Assembly: GCA_029262835.1 (NCBI GenBank)
Contig: JAJCYQ010000033.1
Location: 1-51,301, forward strand
Source of the DNA: Bacteroidota bacterium
Lineage (GTDB): Bacteria; Bacteroidota; Rhodothermia; Rhodothermales; UBA10348
Direction of reading: 5' to 3'
DNA length: 51,301 nt
The notes below the pieces were generated by a model that saw only the letters and a program-made list of their open reading frames with translations, was not told the origin of the DNA and searched no databases. Made by a program: the position numbers and the translations under genes. Positions 33,857 to 41,678 of this stretch are shown piece after piece (position 1 is the first letter of the stretch; each line of letters opens with the position of its first letter).

Positions 33857-36094
33857 CTATCTTCGGAGAAGGGCGACCGGCAGGCGGAAGGTTGTCTCTC
33901 CGGGGCTTGTGACGGTTATTTCCACCACGTACGGACCGGCCGGGAGCAGGGTACCGTCGTCCCGGCGCCCGTCCCAGGACAGTGTCTCGGGCCCGTGGAC
34001 AAGCAGTCCCCGAGACACGCGTCGAACGATGTGTGCGTGCAGGTCGCGAACCACGATGCGGACCACGCGAGGCCCCTCGCCAGGCGGATTGTACAGGTGG
34101 ATCAAGGTCTCGCCGCCAAGTTCCGGATGCTCTGGATAGAAGGAGGTGGGAGAGAGGTGCGCCGATGGGCGATCCGAATCCGCGTCTGTTGGGGGCGGCG
34201 TGTTTTCGTTGCCGTGTTCGGGGCTGTCCGTGCTACCGGGAGATGCACCGCCCTGCGCTGTTGACGTTGTCCAGGGAGCGAAGCCGGTACGCGTGTGCAC
34301 CCGCACCAGAGAGCGCCCTTTTCCAGAAATGATGGACGGGTGGTGATTGTCCGGCGTATACGTGTCGTGCGCCAGAACCGTATGATCCCGTGCGTGGAGG
34401 GTGAGGGAGCGGCCGCTGTTCAAAAGACCGAGGGAGCGGCGAACAGGGAGTGTCAGCACGGCCGAAGGCGTGCCCGGCCAGATATCGCGGAGTGTGCCTG
34501 CCGGGTTTTCCGTCCCGGATCGATGGGAGGGAATCTGGAATGCCACGACCGTCGCGCCGGGTGCAACGAGAACCGGTTGATACCCCAGCCGCAGGGTGTC
34601 GGACGTACCCCGCTCGCTGATTTCCCACGTCATGAAGGCACCAAAGAGCGATACGGGTGCTTCGCTGCTGTTTGTCCATTCCAGGAATTCAATTTGGTCG
34701 ACCAGGCCATCGGAAGGATCGGTGAGCGGATCGTACAGCACTTCGGTCATGGTGAGGGCATGGGCCACGGGGTCTGGATGCTGGGTTTGCCGGAGCGCTG
34801 CTGCCGTGTCTTCGCCAGGAGAGCTGGGTGGGAATAGAGACGATGCCCAGTCGGCGGGGCCGGGCCCCGTGCGGACGAGTGATCGGTCCGTGTGGCTGCG
34901 GAACCTGGGATCTTCCATGTCGGCGGAGACCATGATGGAGTCGAGCACCGAAGCCGACACGCCATCCGTGCGGAGGACCAGCGTCTGACCACTGGTCGGG
35001 ATGCTCCTCTCGAGGGTCAGGATCTGGCCTGGATGCACGAGGTGCGCGGCCAGTGGACCGGCGCTCCGAATGGGCGCTGAGCTGTCTGATGTATCGTGTA
35101 TGCGAACGTGCCGAAGCGAAATATGCCGGTCCGACTGGACCAGGATTTCGATGAAATCCGGACTCCCGCGTAGCAGGACCTCCGTTATGAGCAGGTCGCC
35201 AGCCACAGGCGCGCCGTGCACGGGGTGGGATGACGGGGGCGCGGTGTTTCCGGTCGGGTCCCGGAGCCCGGAGACGTGGAGTTGCTCTCCGAAAAGTGGC
35301 GAGGCAAGACGAACATCGGTCTCCGTGAACAGATGGGTCGGGACGGGATTTCCCGGCACCGAAGTGGGGCCGGTTGCGCCGGCGCCGGAAACAAGAATTT
35401 CCAGACGGCGCACATCCTTTGGTAGCAGGGGCTCCGAGAAGTAGAGTCGAATGACAAGGCTGTCGAGTTGCTCAACGCCTGTTATCGAGGGTGCCGCTCG
35501 ATCGATCTCGAAGACGGTATTCACGCGTCCGGGCGATCCCACTCCGTCCGTGGGCAACGACCAGTTGGCCGCGGCATGCGCCGGAAGGAATGTCTGCACG
35601 CGCTCGAGACTGCGCCCCCGCTCCACCTGGCTGGACGTGTACCCCAGGTGCTCGCTCTGGCGCCCGTCGAGCGCCAGAGCGAGCGAGTCGCCCCCATTAT
35701 TGAGTGCGGGCCATGGTCGCAGCTCCACCGTGCGGCGCGGAGCGGGCAGCCCGGGAAACGTGCGGCGGTACCACTCGCTGAACAGTGTTGTGTCGGGCGT
35801 CACAACGACGAAATCTCCGGGCATAAGCGGGGTGGCTTCGTCCGGAAGCATGCGCCACGCCGACGTGGCGTCGCGCAGGGCGAGTCGGCCGGGTGCAAGA
35901 GGGCTCGCGCCGCCGATGGCAAGTTCAACATACTCCGGATCGCCAGATGCCGGAGCGGCCATAAGCTCATTGAGCTGCACGCGCGGAGCCAGCACCTGCC
36001 GTGCCTGCGATTCGGGCGCTGAGCAGGCGACAAGGAGTGCACTCGAAAACAGGCAACAGACCATGCGGGACATGACATCAGGGAGTTTGTTCAC
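33857..36094 (-). CDS. Lamin-tail-domain lipoprotein with Ig and FlgD-like modules
   Basis: 745 residues if the GTG at 36094 is used; ATG codons at 36073 and 36064 are also possible and keep the signal. The lipobox is VACS near residue 24. Three lamin-tail-like domains (about 40-165, 299-400, 449-560) share the pattern ...NE(L/V)(M/L)..P......(E/D)(Y/F)(V/I)E(L/I). A SbsA-type Ig follows the first. The end (about 660-745) matches a FlgD Ig-like fold with WDGRRDDGTLLPAGPYVVEI. Such proteins are common in the Rhodothermia-Bacteroidetes group; no enzymatic residues are recognised. It carries both a lipobox and a secretion-style end domain, so the anchor is uncertain. Confidence 0.8.
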   Translation of the reverse strand: MNKLPDVMSRMVCCLFSSALLVACSAPESQARQVLAPRVQLNELMAAPASGDPEYVELAIGGASPLAPGRLALRDATSAWRMLPDEATPLMPGDFVVVTPDTTLFSEWYRRTFPGLPAPRRTVELRPWPALNNGGDSLALALDGRQSEHLGYTSSQVERGRSLERVQTFLPAHAAANWSLPTDGVGSPGRVNTVFEIDRAAPSITGVEQLDSLVIRLYFSEPLLPKDVRRLEILVSGAGATGPTSVPGNPVPTHLFTETDVRLASPLFGEQLHVSGLRDPTGNTAPPSSHPVHGAPVAGDLLITEVLLRGSPDFIEILVQSDRHISLRHVRIHDTSDSSAPIRSAGPLAAHLVHPGQILTLERSIPTSGQTLVLRTDGVSASVLDSIMVSADMEDPRFRSHTDRSLVRTGPGPADWASSLFPPSSPGEDTAAALRQTQHPDPVAHALTMTEVLYDPLTDPSDGLVDQIEFLEWTNSSEAPVSLFGAFMTWEISERGTSDTLRLGYQPVLVAPGATVVAFQIPSHRSGTENPAGTLRDIWPGTPSAVLTLPVRRSLGLLNSGRSLTLHARDHTVLAHDTYTPDNHHPSIISGKGRSLVRVHTRTGFAPWTTSTAQGGASPGSTDSPEHGNENTPPPTDADSDRPSAHLSPTSFYPEHPELGGETLIHLYNPPGEGPRVVRIVVRDLHAHIVRRVSRGLLVHGPETLSWDGRRDDGTLLPAGPYVVEITVTSPGETTFRLPVALLRR

Positions 36095-36184
36095 TCCCTC
36101 GACCCACGGGTCGGCGCGGCATAACCTGAATCGGGCCTACCAGGGCGATCGGCCTTTGCTGCGGCGCGTTCTGCAGGGCATTTG

Positions 36185-36321
36185 GTCCTTGGACCGTGGC
36201 CCGAAGAACGCGCCGCAGAAAGGCCCGCTGCGGGGGCCTGAAGAGCGGGAAATTCTGTCCTTGGACCGTGGCCCGAAGAACGCGCCGCAGAAAGGCCCTC
36301 TGCGGAGGGCCTGAAGAGCGG
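36185..36321. repeat. Two-copy intergenic repeat with nested hairpins
   Basis: Copies 36185-36248 and 36257-36321 are nearly identical, with period 72. Each begins around a GTCCTTGGACC palindrome and includes an AGGCCC...GGGCCT hairpin. An inverted partial copy, GGCCTTTGCTGCGGCGCGTTCT (36151-36172, one base off), pairs with 36205-36225. The span lies between the M20 gene (ending 36327) and the lamin-tail gene (starting 36094), both on the minus strand. It looks like a duplicated terminator cassette or a small dispersed element. Confidence 0.85.
36287..36312 (-). terminator. Probable terminator of the M20 gene
   Basis: On the minus strand AGGCCCTC-CGCA-GAGGGCCT forms an 8-bp perfect stem with a 4-base loop (36293-36312) about 15 bases after the M20 stop, followed by TTTCT. 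The short T-run makes it a moderate call. A weaker second copy (stem 36221-36226 with 36234-36239) lies downstream. Confidence 0.55.
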
Positions 36322-36326
36322 CCGGC

Positions 36327-37535
36327 CTACGCCGGGGCGGTATTGCGCGCGACCTGTTGGAGGGCCCGCTTCATGATTTCCGCCAGCATACGCGACGTCA
36401 TTGGAATGGCCGCTTCGTCCACATCAAAGCACGAGTCGTGCAGTGGGTGGGAGGTAGCCGGGCCGTTCGAGGTCCCGACCCGAAGCAGCATTCCGGGTAC
36501 GTGCTGCAGGTAGTGGGCAAAATCCTCTCCTCCCATGCTGGGGCGCGGTATCTCAAATATTGCATCGGGTCCGTGCGTGTCCATGAGAGCGTCCCGGACA
36601 AGCGATACCAGTTCCGGTGCATTGTATACGGGAGGGGAGCCGATATCGAACTCCACATCGACCTGGGCACCGTGCATCCGGCCAATCGCTCGGGCGGTAT
36701 GCTCCATACGTTCCTGAAGTACACGCCGTTCGTCGTTGGAAATACACCGAACTGTACCCCCGATCTCCGCGCAGGCAGGAATCACGTTGAACGCCTCGCC
36801 TCCGGTCATCCGGCAAATGGAGATGATGGCCGTGTTGCGGGCATCGGACTGTCGGCCTACGATCTGGTAAAGGACCGCCATGATCTGGGACATGATCCAG
36901 ACCGTATCGGTGCTCTGGTGCGGTCGTGCTGAATGCCCACTCGCATGCCCCCGTACCCGGATCGTGAAGCGATCGGCCGATGCCGTGGCCGGGCCGGAAA
37001 TCAGCCCGTAGCAGCCGGTGGACAACGTAGGATCCACGTGCGACGCGAAGACAGCCGTTACCCCGTCCAGGACGCCGTCTTCGATCATGGCCGGTGCGCC
37101 ACTCGGAATACCTTCCTCATTAGGCTGGAAGAAGACACGCACGGTTCCAGGAAGCGCTTCCCGTTCTTCGTTCAGTACGAGCGCCAGTCCGACAGCCATG
37201 GCACTGTGGGCGTCGTGGCCGCAGAGGTGGGCTACGCCGTCGACCGTCGATCTATAGTCCACATTTTTTTCGTCCTGCGTTGGAAGCGCGTCGATGTCCG
37301 AGCGGTAGGCGATGACCGGACCCGCCGCGTCGCCGACGATGTCGACGTAGAGTCCCGTTCGCGCAAGTGGGCCGTGGACCTCCAGGCCGTGCATCTCCAG
37401 TACCTCCTGGAGATAGCGGTGCGTGTGTACTTCATGGAATCCCACCTCTGGATACCGGTGCAGATGCCGCCGGACCTTTTGCAGCAGGGTGTCCAGGTCT
37501 TCATTCAGCAGATGGGCGGGGGCTGTCGTTGTCAT
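36327..37535 (-). CDS. M20 family amidohydrolase/peptidase
   Basis: 402 residues. Metal-site motifs of the M20D type are present: LCGHDAHSA (about 107-115), QPNEEG, a later HVDP and GGEDFAHYL near the C-terminus. The dimerisation lid motif GHASGHSARPH is intact. The family removes acyl or amino-acid groups from amides such as N-acetyl amino acids, hippurate or auxin conjugates; the substrate cannot be set. It follows the VWA gene by 10 bases in what looks like an operon with it and the antiporter. Confidence 0.92.
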   Translation of the reverse strand: MTTTAPAHLLNEDLDTLLQKVRRHLHRYPEVGFHEVHTHRYLQEVLEMHGLEVHGPLARTGLYVDIVGDAAGPVIAYRSDIDALPTQDEKNVDYRSTVDGVAHLCGHDAHSAMAVGLALVLNEEREALPGTVRVFFQPNEEGIPSGAPAMIEDGVLDGVTAVFASHVDPTLSTGCYGLISGPATASADRFTIRVRGHASGHSARPHQSTDTVWIMSQIMAVLYQIVGRQSDARNTAIISICRMTGGEAFNVIPACAEIGGTVRCISNDERRVLQERMEHTARAIGRMHGAQVDVEFDIGSPPVYNAPELVSLVRDALMDTHGPDAIFEIPRPSMGGEDFAHYLQHVPGMLLRVGTSNGPATSHPLHDSCFDVDEAAIPMTSRMLAEIMKRALQQVARNTAPA

Positions 37536-37545
37536 ATCATCTCTC

Positions 37546-39696
37546 TCAAACCATTCCCAGACGTTTCCGGAAAAACCATTCCAGTGTCAACAGGATAAGG
37601 ATTACGGCGAGGAACGGGTACTTCTGCCAGAGACGATTCTGTGAAACAATGCGTTCGTCCACCGTCTGCATGGCCGAGAGGGCGAGCAGCTCCTCACGCA
37701 GCGAAGCAATCCGATCCGGGGCAATGAACACCCCTCCCGACACGTTCGCCAGTTGTGCCATCAGGTTGTAGTCGGCCTGCGTGGTGCGGAATTCAACGGA
37801 CTGCTGCCCAATAACGAACTCCCCGCGGTCGCTGCCAAGAATACTGCCGTCGACCGATGCCGACGCCGTGTAGGTGTATTCACCGGCGGGCAGTCGTCCG
37901 AGGTCGGCCGTATAGCGGCCATCCCCAACAGGCTGCATGCCGACCGGCAATTCGGTGCCGTCGGCCGCACGGACAAGAAGCGAGACACTGGCATCTGGTT
38001 CCGGCGCGAGTGTTTCATCGTAGACCTCACCCGTAAGCACGATGGGAGTCCCTTCGGCCATGCGCACCGAAGCAGGCGTCACTCGCACGAGGCGCTCGTC
38101 GTCGGTTGCGTACATCCAGCTGAGTATGTTTTCCTGGATGCGCTGCCAGGCGGCGGCCTCCCGCTCCAGGTCGTCCGGTACGAGGCGCCATCGCCAGGTT
38201 TCGGTCGCCAGCAGCGCAGCCGTCCGCGTTTCCCCCATACGACCAACTACCAGGAGGGGTTGATCCAGGTCGACGCCTCGAACCGTTGCGCCTGCCAGGA
38301 CCGTTGCACCCGGGAGGACACTCCACCGGGTTTCGTTGGCCTGTACCGGGAAAAGTCGTTGCCAGAAGGCTTTGTCCAGCCCCTCCTGTCCATGATCGAA
38401 AATGGGGTGGGTCGATGCGCCGGGGTCCGGTCGGAATGAAACTTCAGCCCAACTCTGGCGGGGCGTTTCCGGCGTGACGGCAAGGATGCCCCCCCAGTCA
38501 CGAGCCAGCATCCGCGTATCGAGCGCCCGGTCTGCGATGAAAAAAACAGGAACCCCTTCTCGCGCTGCGGCAGCGAGACGCTGGGAATCGCCGCTCGAGG
38601 CGGCGCGGCCCGGAAATCCGACGAGCACAAACAGATCCCAGGTCGAGAGCGAGTCAGGGAGAGGGCCTTCATGCCATTGGCCGGGCTGTTTCTGGATCCG
38701 CGTGGTAAGTTCAATGTCCGTGTCGCTCTCGAGGAGCCTCCGCCATGCGGCCGTCTCTGGCGATGGACTACCGGCTACGAGCAGTACCCGCTTGCGCTGG
38801 TCAAGTATCTGAAGTCCAATCTCCTCCGTGTTGTTGCGCGTGTTCGCCTCGCCAGGAATCCGGGTGACGGCGACCTGGAGCCGCTGCAGTCCGGGCTCGG
38901 ACGCCGTATAGGAGAGATCGACAACGACCTCACCCGTACCGGGGCTCAGGACCGAGGTGTTATCCAGCACCTCACCGTCCCGTGACAAGGACACATTCAC
39001 CGTCTGCTCCTCGGCGCCTTCGCTACGGATTCGTACGCGAATGGGCACCTCACTGCCGGTATAGGACAGGGAGTTGAAGAGTACCTGCTGGATACGCACG
39101 TCCAGTTGGCGGAGTGTATCGCCGTGTGCGACGGCGATGACAGGCACGGGATAGCGCTCCGCGACAGCCAGCGGATTCGCCCCCGTATTGTAGAGGCCGT
39201 CAGAGAACAGGACGACGGGCCCGGGCAGGGCACCTTCTGGAACGCCGTCAATGACCGATCGAAGCGCCGCGTCGAGATCTGTCTGAGGGGCCGCAAACGT
39301 ATCGGCCGTCACGGAGTCTGCCAGCAGATGGGCAGTTCCATGGAACAGGGTCCGGTGGGGGATGCCGCTCAGCGCATCTTCAATGGCGGCAAGCTGCGCG
39401 TGTACATCGGGGACACGCGTGCTTCCCTCGCCGCCGGTGAACGACATACTCTGGCTCGCATCCACAAGAACATGGACAAGTGGCTCACGGCTTTCTGTTT
39501 CTTCCCGCGTCCAAAGTGGCTCGAAAAGCAGGAAAAGAACGAGTGCCAGAGCCAGGAATCGGAGTGTCCCAAGGGCAGTGCGTGGAAGCAGAGGGAGTTC
39601 GGGCGTCGTTCGCCGGTAACTCCACCATGCGGCCAGTCCCAGAAGGACGAGGCCAAGGACGAGCAGCAGGGGATGTTCTCCGAGGGAAACGTTCAT
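37546..39696 (-). CDS. Membrane protein with VWA domain and GATase-like fold
   Basis: 716 residues. Two N-terminal hydrophobic segments (about 10-27 and 43-60), then a VWA domain with MIDAS DASQSMS (about 78-84), a beta-sandwich, a class I glutamine amidotransferase-like fold (about 300-480) without an obvious catalytic Cys-His-Glu set, and a hydrophobic end (about 695-710). Such proteins usually sit with BatA-, MoxR- and DUF58-type genes, none of which is here. It may be an envelope assembly or stress protein. Three bases separate it from the antiporter stop. Confidence 0.82.
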   Translation of the reverse strand: MNVSLGEHPLLLVLGLVLLGLAAWWSYRRTTPELPLLPRTALGTLRFLALALVLFLLFEPLWTREETESREPLVHVLVDASQSMSFTGGEGSTRVPDVHAQLAAIEDALSGIPHRTLFHGTAHLLADSVTADTFAAPQTDLDAALRSVIDGVPEGALPGPVVLFSDGLYNTGANPLAVAERYPVPVIAVAHGDTLRQLDVRIQQVLFNSLSYTGSEVPIRVRIRSEGAEEQTVNVSLSRDGEVLDNTSVLSPGTGEVVVDLSYTASEPGLQRLQVAVTRIPGEANTRNNTEEIGLQILDQRKRVLLVAGSPSPETAAWRRLLESDTDIELTTRIQKQPGQWHEGPLPDSLSTWDLFVLVGFPGRAASSGDSQRLAAAAREGVPVFFIADRALDTRMLARDWGGILAVTPETPRQSWAEVSFRPDPGASTHPIFDHGQEGLDKAFWQRLFPVQANETRWSVLPGATVLAGATVRGVDLDQPLLVVGRMGETRTAALLATETWRWRLVPDDLEREAAAWQRIQENILSWMYATDDERLVRVTPASVRMAEGTPIVLTGEVYDETLAPEPDASVSLLVRAADGTELPVGMQPVGDGRYTADLGRLPAGEYTYTASASVDGSILGSDRGEFVIGQQSVEFRTTQADYNLMAQLANVSGGVFIAPDRIASLREELLALSAMQTVDERIVSQNRLWQKYPFLAVILILLTLEWFFRKRLGMV

Positions 39697-39699
39697 GAA

Positions 39700-40725
39700 T
39701 CAGCTGGTGTAGGGCAGCAACAGATAGATCATATAGGCGATAAATCCAGTCAGAAGCAGCAGGCCGCCCGCGCGATTGAGCTCGTAGCCGAACCTGGCCA
39801 GGGGAAACAGCACGAAACTGAATCCCATCATGACAGGGAAGTGGACATTGATGGTTTCCTGTTCTACTTCGATAGGCTCGAGCAGCGCCACGGCACCAAT
39901 TACGAACAGTACATTCAACATGTTGCTGCCCAATATGTTACCAACCGACATGTCGGCCTCTTTCTTTACGGCGCACATCATCGATGCGGCCAACTCCGGC
40001 AGGCTGGTACCGATGGCGACGATGGTCAGGCCAATAACCACAGGATGAATCTGGAGCAGTTCGGCAATGGCAATGGCGGAGGTGACCATGAGCTGAGCGC
40101 CCATGGCCAGCGCACCTATGCCCGCCACGAGCAGGACGACGCGGGCCCATGGGGCCAGGCGGTTCGAACCAATACGGGCAATCAGGCGGGATACCCGGCG
40201 CTCGGCCGCGCCTGCATTCTCATCCTCATGGGGAATGAGCGGGGTAGGTTTCTGCTGCGATGGAAGCGAACGGGCGTGTGTCACAGAATCGAAGATGAGC
40301 CACGCCATGAACATGCCCAGCCCAGAGAGCAGGATGACGCCGTCGAGCCGCGAGAGAAGGCGGTCCGATGCCAGCAGCCAGAAGAGCAGCATGACGGTAA
40401 GCATCATGGGATATTCGCGAAGCAGCGTCTGCCTGGAAATAGCCAGCGGAAGCAACACGGCGCTCAATCCGAGGATGAGGGCGATATTGGCAATATTGGA
40501 ACCCACGACATTTCCAATAGCCAGACCGTCTTCGCCGAGAAGCATGGCGAACATGTTGAGCAACAGTTCGGGCATGGACGTTCCGAGCGCAACAATGGTC
40601 AGTCCGACAACAAGCGGCCTGATCCCGAAGCGGAGTGCAACACTCGATGCACCCTGGACCAACCAGTCGGCTCCCATGTACAGGATACCCAGGCCGAGTA
40701 GGAAAACAAATACGTGCAGGAGCAT
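39700..40725 (-). CDS. Calcium/sodium antiporter (CaCA family, YrbG-like)
   Basis: 341 residues with about ten hydrophobic helices. The two alpha repeats are present: GSNIANIALILG and later GTSLPELAASM with GNILGSNMLNVLFVIG. The family exchanges Ca2+ for Na+ or K+ across the inner membrane. A charged loop lies in the middle (about 150-190). Its ATG directly abuts the cytidine deaminase stop, so translation is likely coupled. Confidence 0.95.
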   Translation of the reverse strand: MLLHVFVFLLGLGILYMGADWLVQGASSVALRFGIRPLVVGLTIVALGTSMPELLLNMFAMLLGEDGLAIGNVVGSNIANIALILGLSAVLLPLAISRQTLLREYPMMLTVMLLFWLLASDRLLSRLDGVILLSGLGMFMAWLIFDSVTHARSLPSQQKPTPLIPHEDENAGAAERRVSRLIARIGSNRLAPWARVVLLVAGIGALAMGAQLMVTSAIAIAELLQIHPVVIGLTIVAIGTSLPELAASMMCAVKKEADMSVGNILGSNMLNVLFVIGAVALLEPIEVEQETINVHFPVMMGFSFVLFPLARFGYELNRAGGLLLLTGFIAYMIYLLLPYTS

Positions 40726-41514
40726 TCAGTCCGGGGTGAGTGCGCGGCCGGTGAAGAAGTGGGGTAACATGGAAACGGCCTCCATGCAGTCAGGAGGCCG
40801 ATTTCCGCGGTCCATCCAAACCGATGCTCCGGGAGCAAGTTCCACGATGAGCTGGCGGCACGCACCACAGGGCGTACCCTGGTCGTCCTTCGGACAGGAG
40901 AGCGCCATTGTCGCAGGTTCGGCCAGCCCGTAGGACACCATGGTTGAGAGCGCATTGCGTTCAGCGCACAGGATCCATGTCCATTCAGGATGCTCCACAT
41001 TCACGCCGGGAATGGCTGTGCCGTCCTCTGCGTCAAGCAGGCATCCGACCGGGAAATTCGAGGAGGGAACGTGCGCGCGCTCGGCGACGTGGCGCGCGCC
41101 GGCGATCATGGATCGAGGGTCCGCGACCCGGTCTCGATCGCCAGAGGGCACGGAGGGTGAAACCTCGGTCCCTGGCGTCGGAAGGGGGGCGTCAGAAAAA
41201 TGCACCATCTGGGAGGAGCCCGTCCTCGCCGATCGGCCAGCGAACGCTCCCCGCAGGTACAGCACCTCGGCGTCGCTGAGTGCGCGGCTCGAGTAGAGCG
41301 CCTCGATGTCGAGGCGGCCGAGGGCATAGGCCGTCGTTACCGCGTTTACCGTGGCAGGAATCGACAACTGGAACGATGCGCTGTCAATGCGGACCCCTGG
41401 AATCCAGTCACCATTTCCGAGGAGCAGAAGGACCACATGCGGATCTCGGGACCAGGGAACCCGTGCCCTGGTCTGGTACGTGCTGGCTGTATGGATCAAC
41501 CACTCGTCGTGCAT
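40726..41514 (-). CDS. cdd: Two-domain cytidine deaminase with catalytic C-terminal half
   Basis: 262 residues. The C-terminal half (about 135-262) holds the zinc motifs: PGVNVEH (the Glu), CAERNAL (about 182) and PCGACRQ. The N-terminal half (about 15-95) has the same fold outline (WIPGVRIDSASFQLSIPATVNAV) but lacks the Cys and Glu, so it is a degenerate copy. In the E. coli two-domain enzyme it is the C-terminal half that is degenerate, so the order is reversed here. It deaminates cytidine and deoxycytidine for salvage. The start faces the tRNA-Leu promoter region. Confidence 0.88.
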   Translation of the reverse strand: MHDEWLIHTASTYQTRARVPWSRDPHVVLLLLGNGDWIPGVRIDSASFQLSIPATVNAVTTAYALGRLDIEALYSSRALSDAEVLYLRGAFAGRSARTGSSQMVHFSDAPLPTPGTEVSPSVPSGDRDRVADPRSMIAGARHVAERAHVPSSNFPVGCLLDAEDGTAIPGVNVEHPEWTWILCAERNALSTMVSYGLAEPATMALSCPKDDQGTPCGACRQLIVELAPGASVWMDRGNRPPDCMEAVSMLPHFFTGRALTPD

Positions 41515-41520
41515 TCATTT

Positions 41521-41548
41521 TTGACAAAATTGTTTGACTCGCTACGAC
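41521..41548 (+). promoter_or_regulatory. Possible tRNA promoter
   Basis: TTGACA at 41521-41526 and TACGAC at 41543-41548 are spaced by 16 bases, about 21 bases before the tRNA. The -10 match is only partial, and an alternative TTTG...TACTTT pair overlaps. Low confidence. Confidence 0.35.
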
Positions 41549-41569
41549 GTGGTACTTTCTACGTTCCTT

Positions 41570-41658
41570 GCCGGGATGGCGGAATAGGTAGACGCAACGG
41601 ACTTAAAATCCGTTGAACCGTAAGGTTCGTGCGGGTTCGAGCCCCGCTCCCGGTACCA
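41570..41658 (+). tRNA. tRNA-Leu (anticodon UAA)
   Basis: A full cloverleaf can be folded. The acceptor stem GCCGGGA pairs with TCCCGGT (G1-U72 is a wobble). The anticodon stem ACGGA/TCCGT carries loop CTTAAAA with anticodon TAA at 41604-41606. There is a long class II variable arm, as expected for leucine, a GGTTCGAGCC T-arm, and an encoded CCA end (41656-41658). It decodes UUA and UUG. Confidence 0.97.
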
Positions 41659-41678
41659 TCATTGACAGGACCACATAC

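Noticed and set aside
36080-36099. AGGGAGT-N6-ACTCCCT inverted repeat at the lamin-tail gene start as an operator
   Set aside because: It overlaps the possible GTG start and could be incidental; nothing else supports it.
41613-41678. Upstream extension of the acylase into the tRNA
   Set aside because: The frame is open but runs through the tRNA body; the ATG at 41679 has AGGA upstream and a lipoprotein signal.
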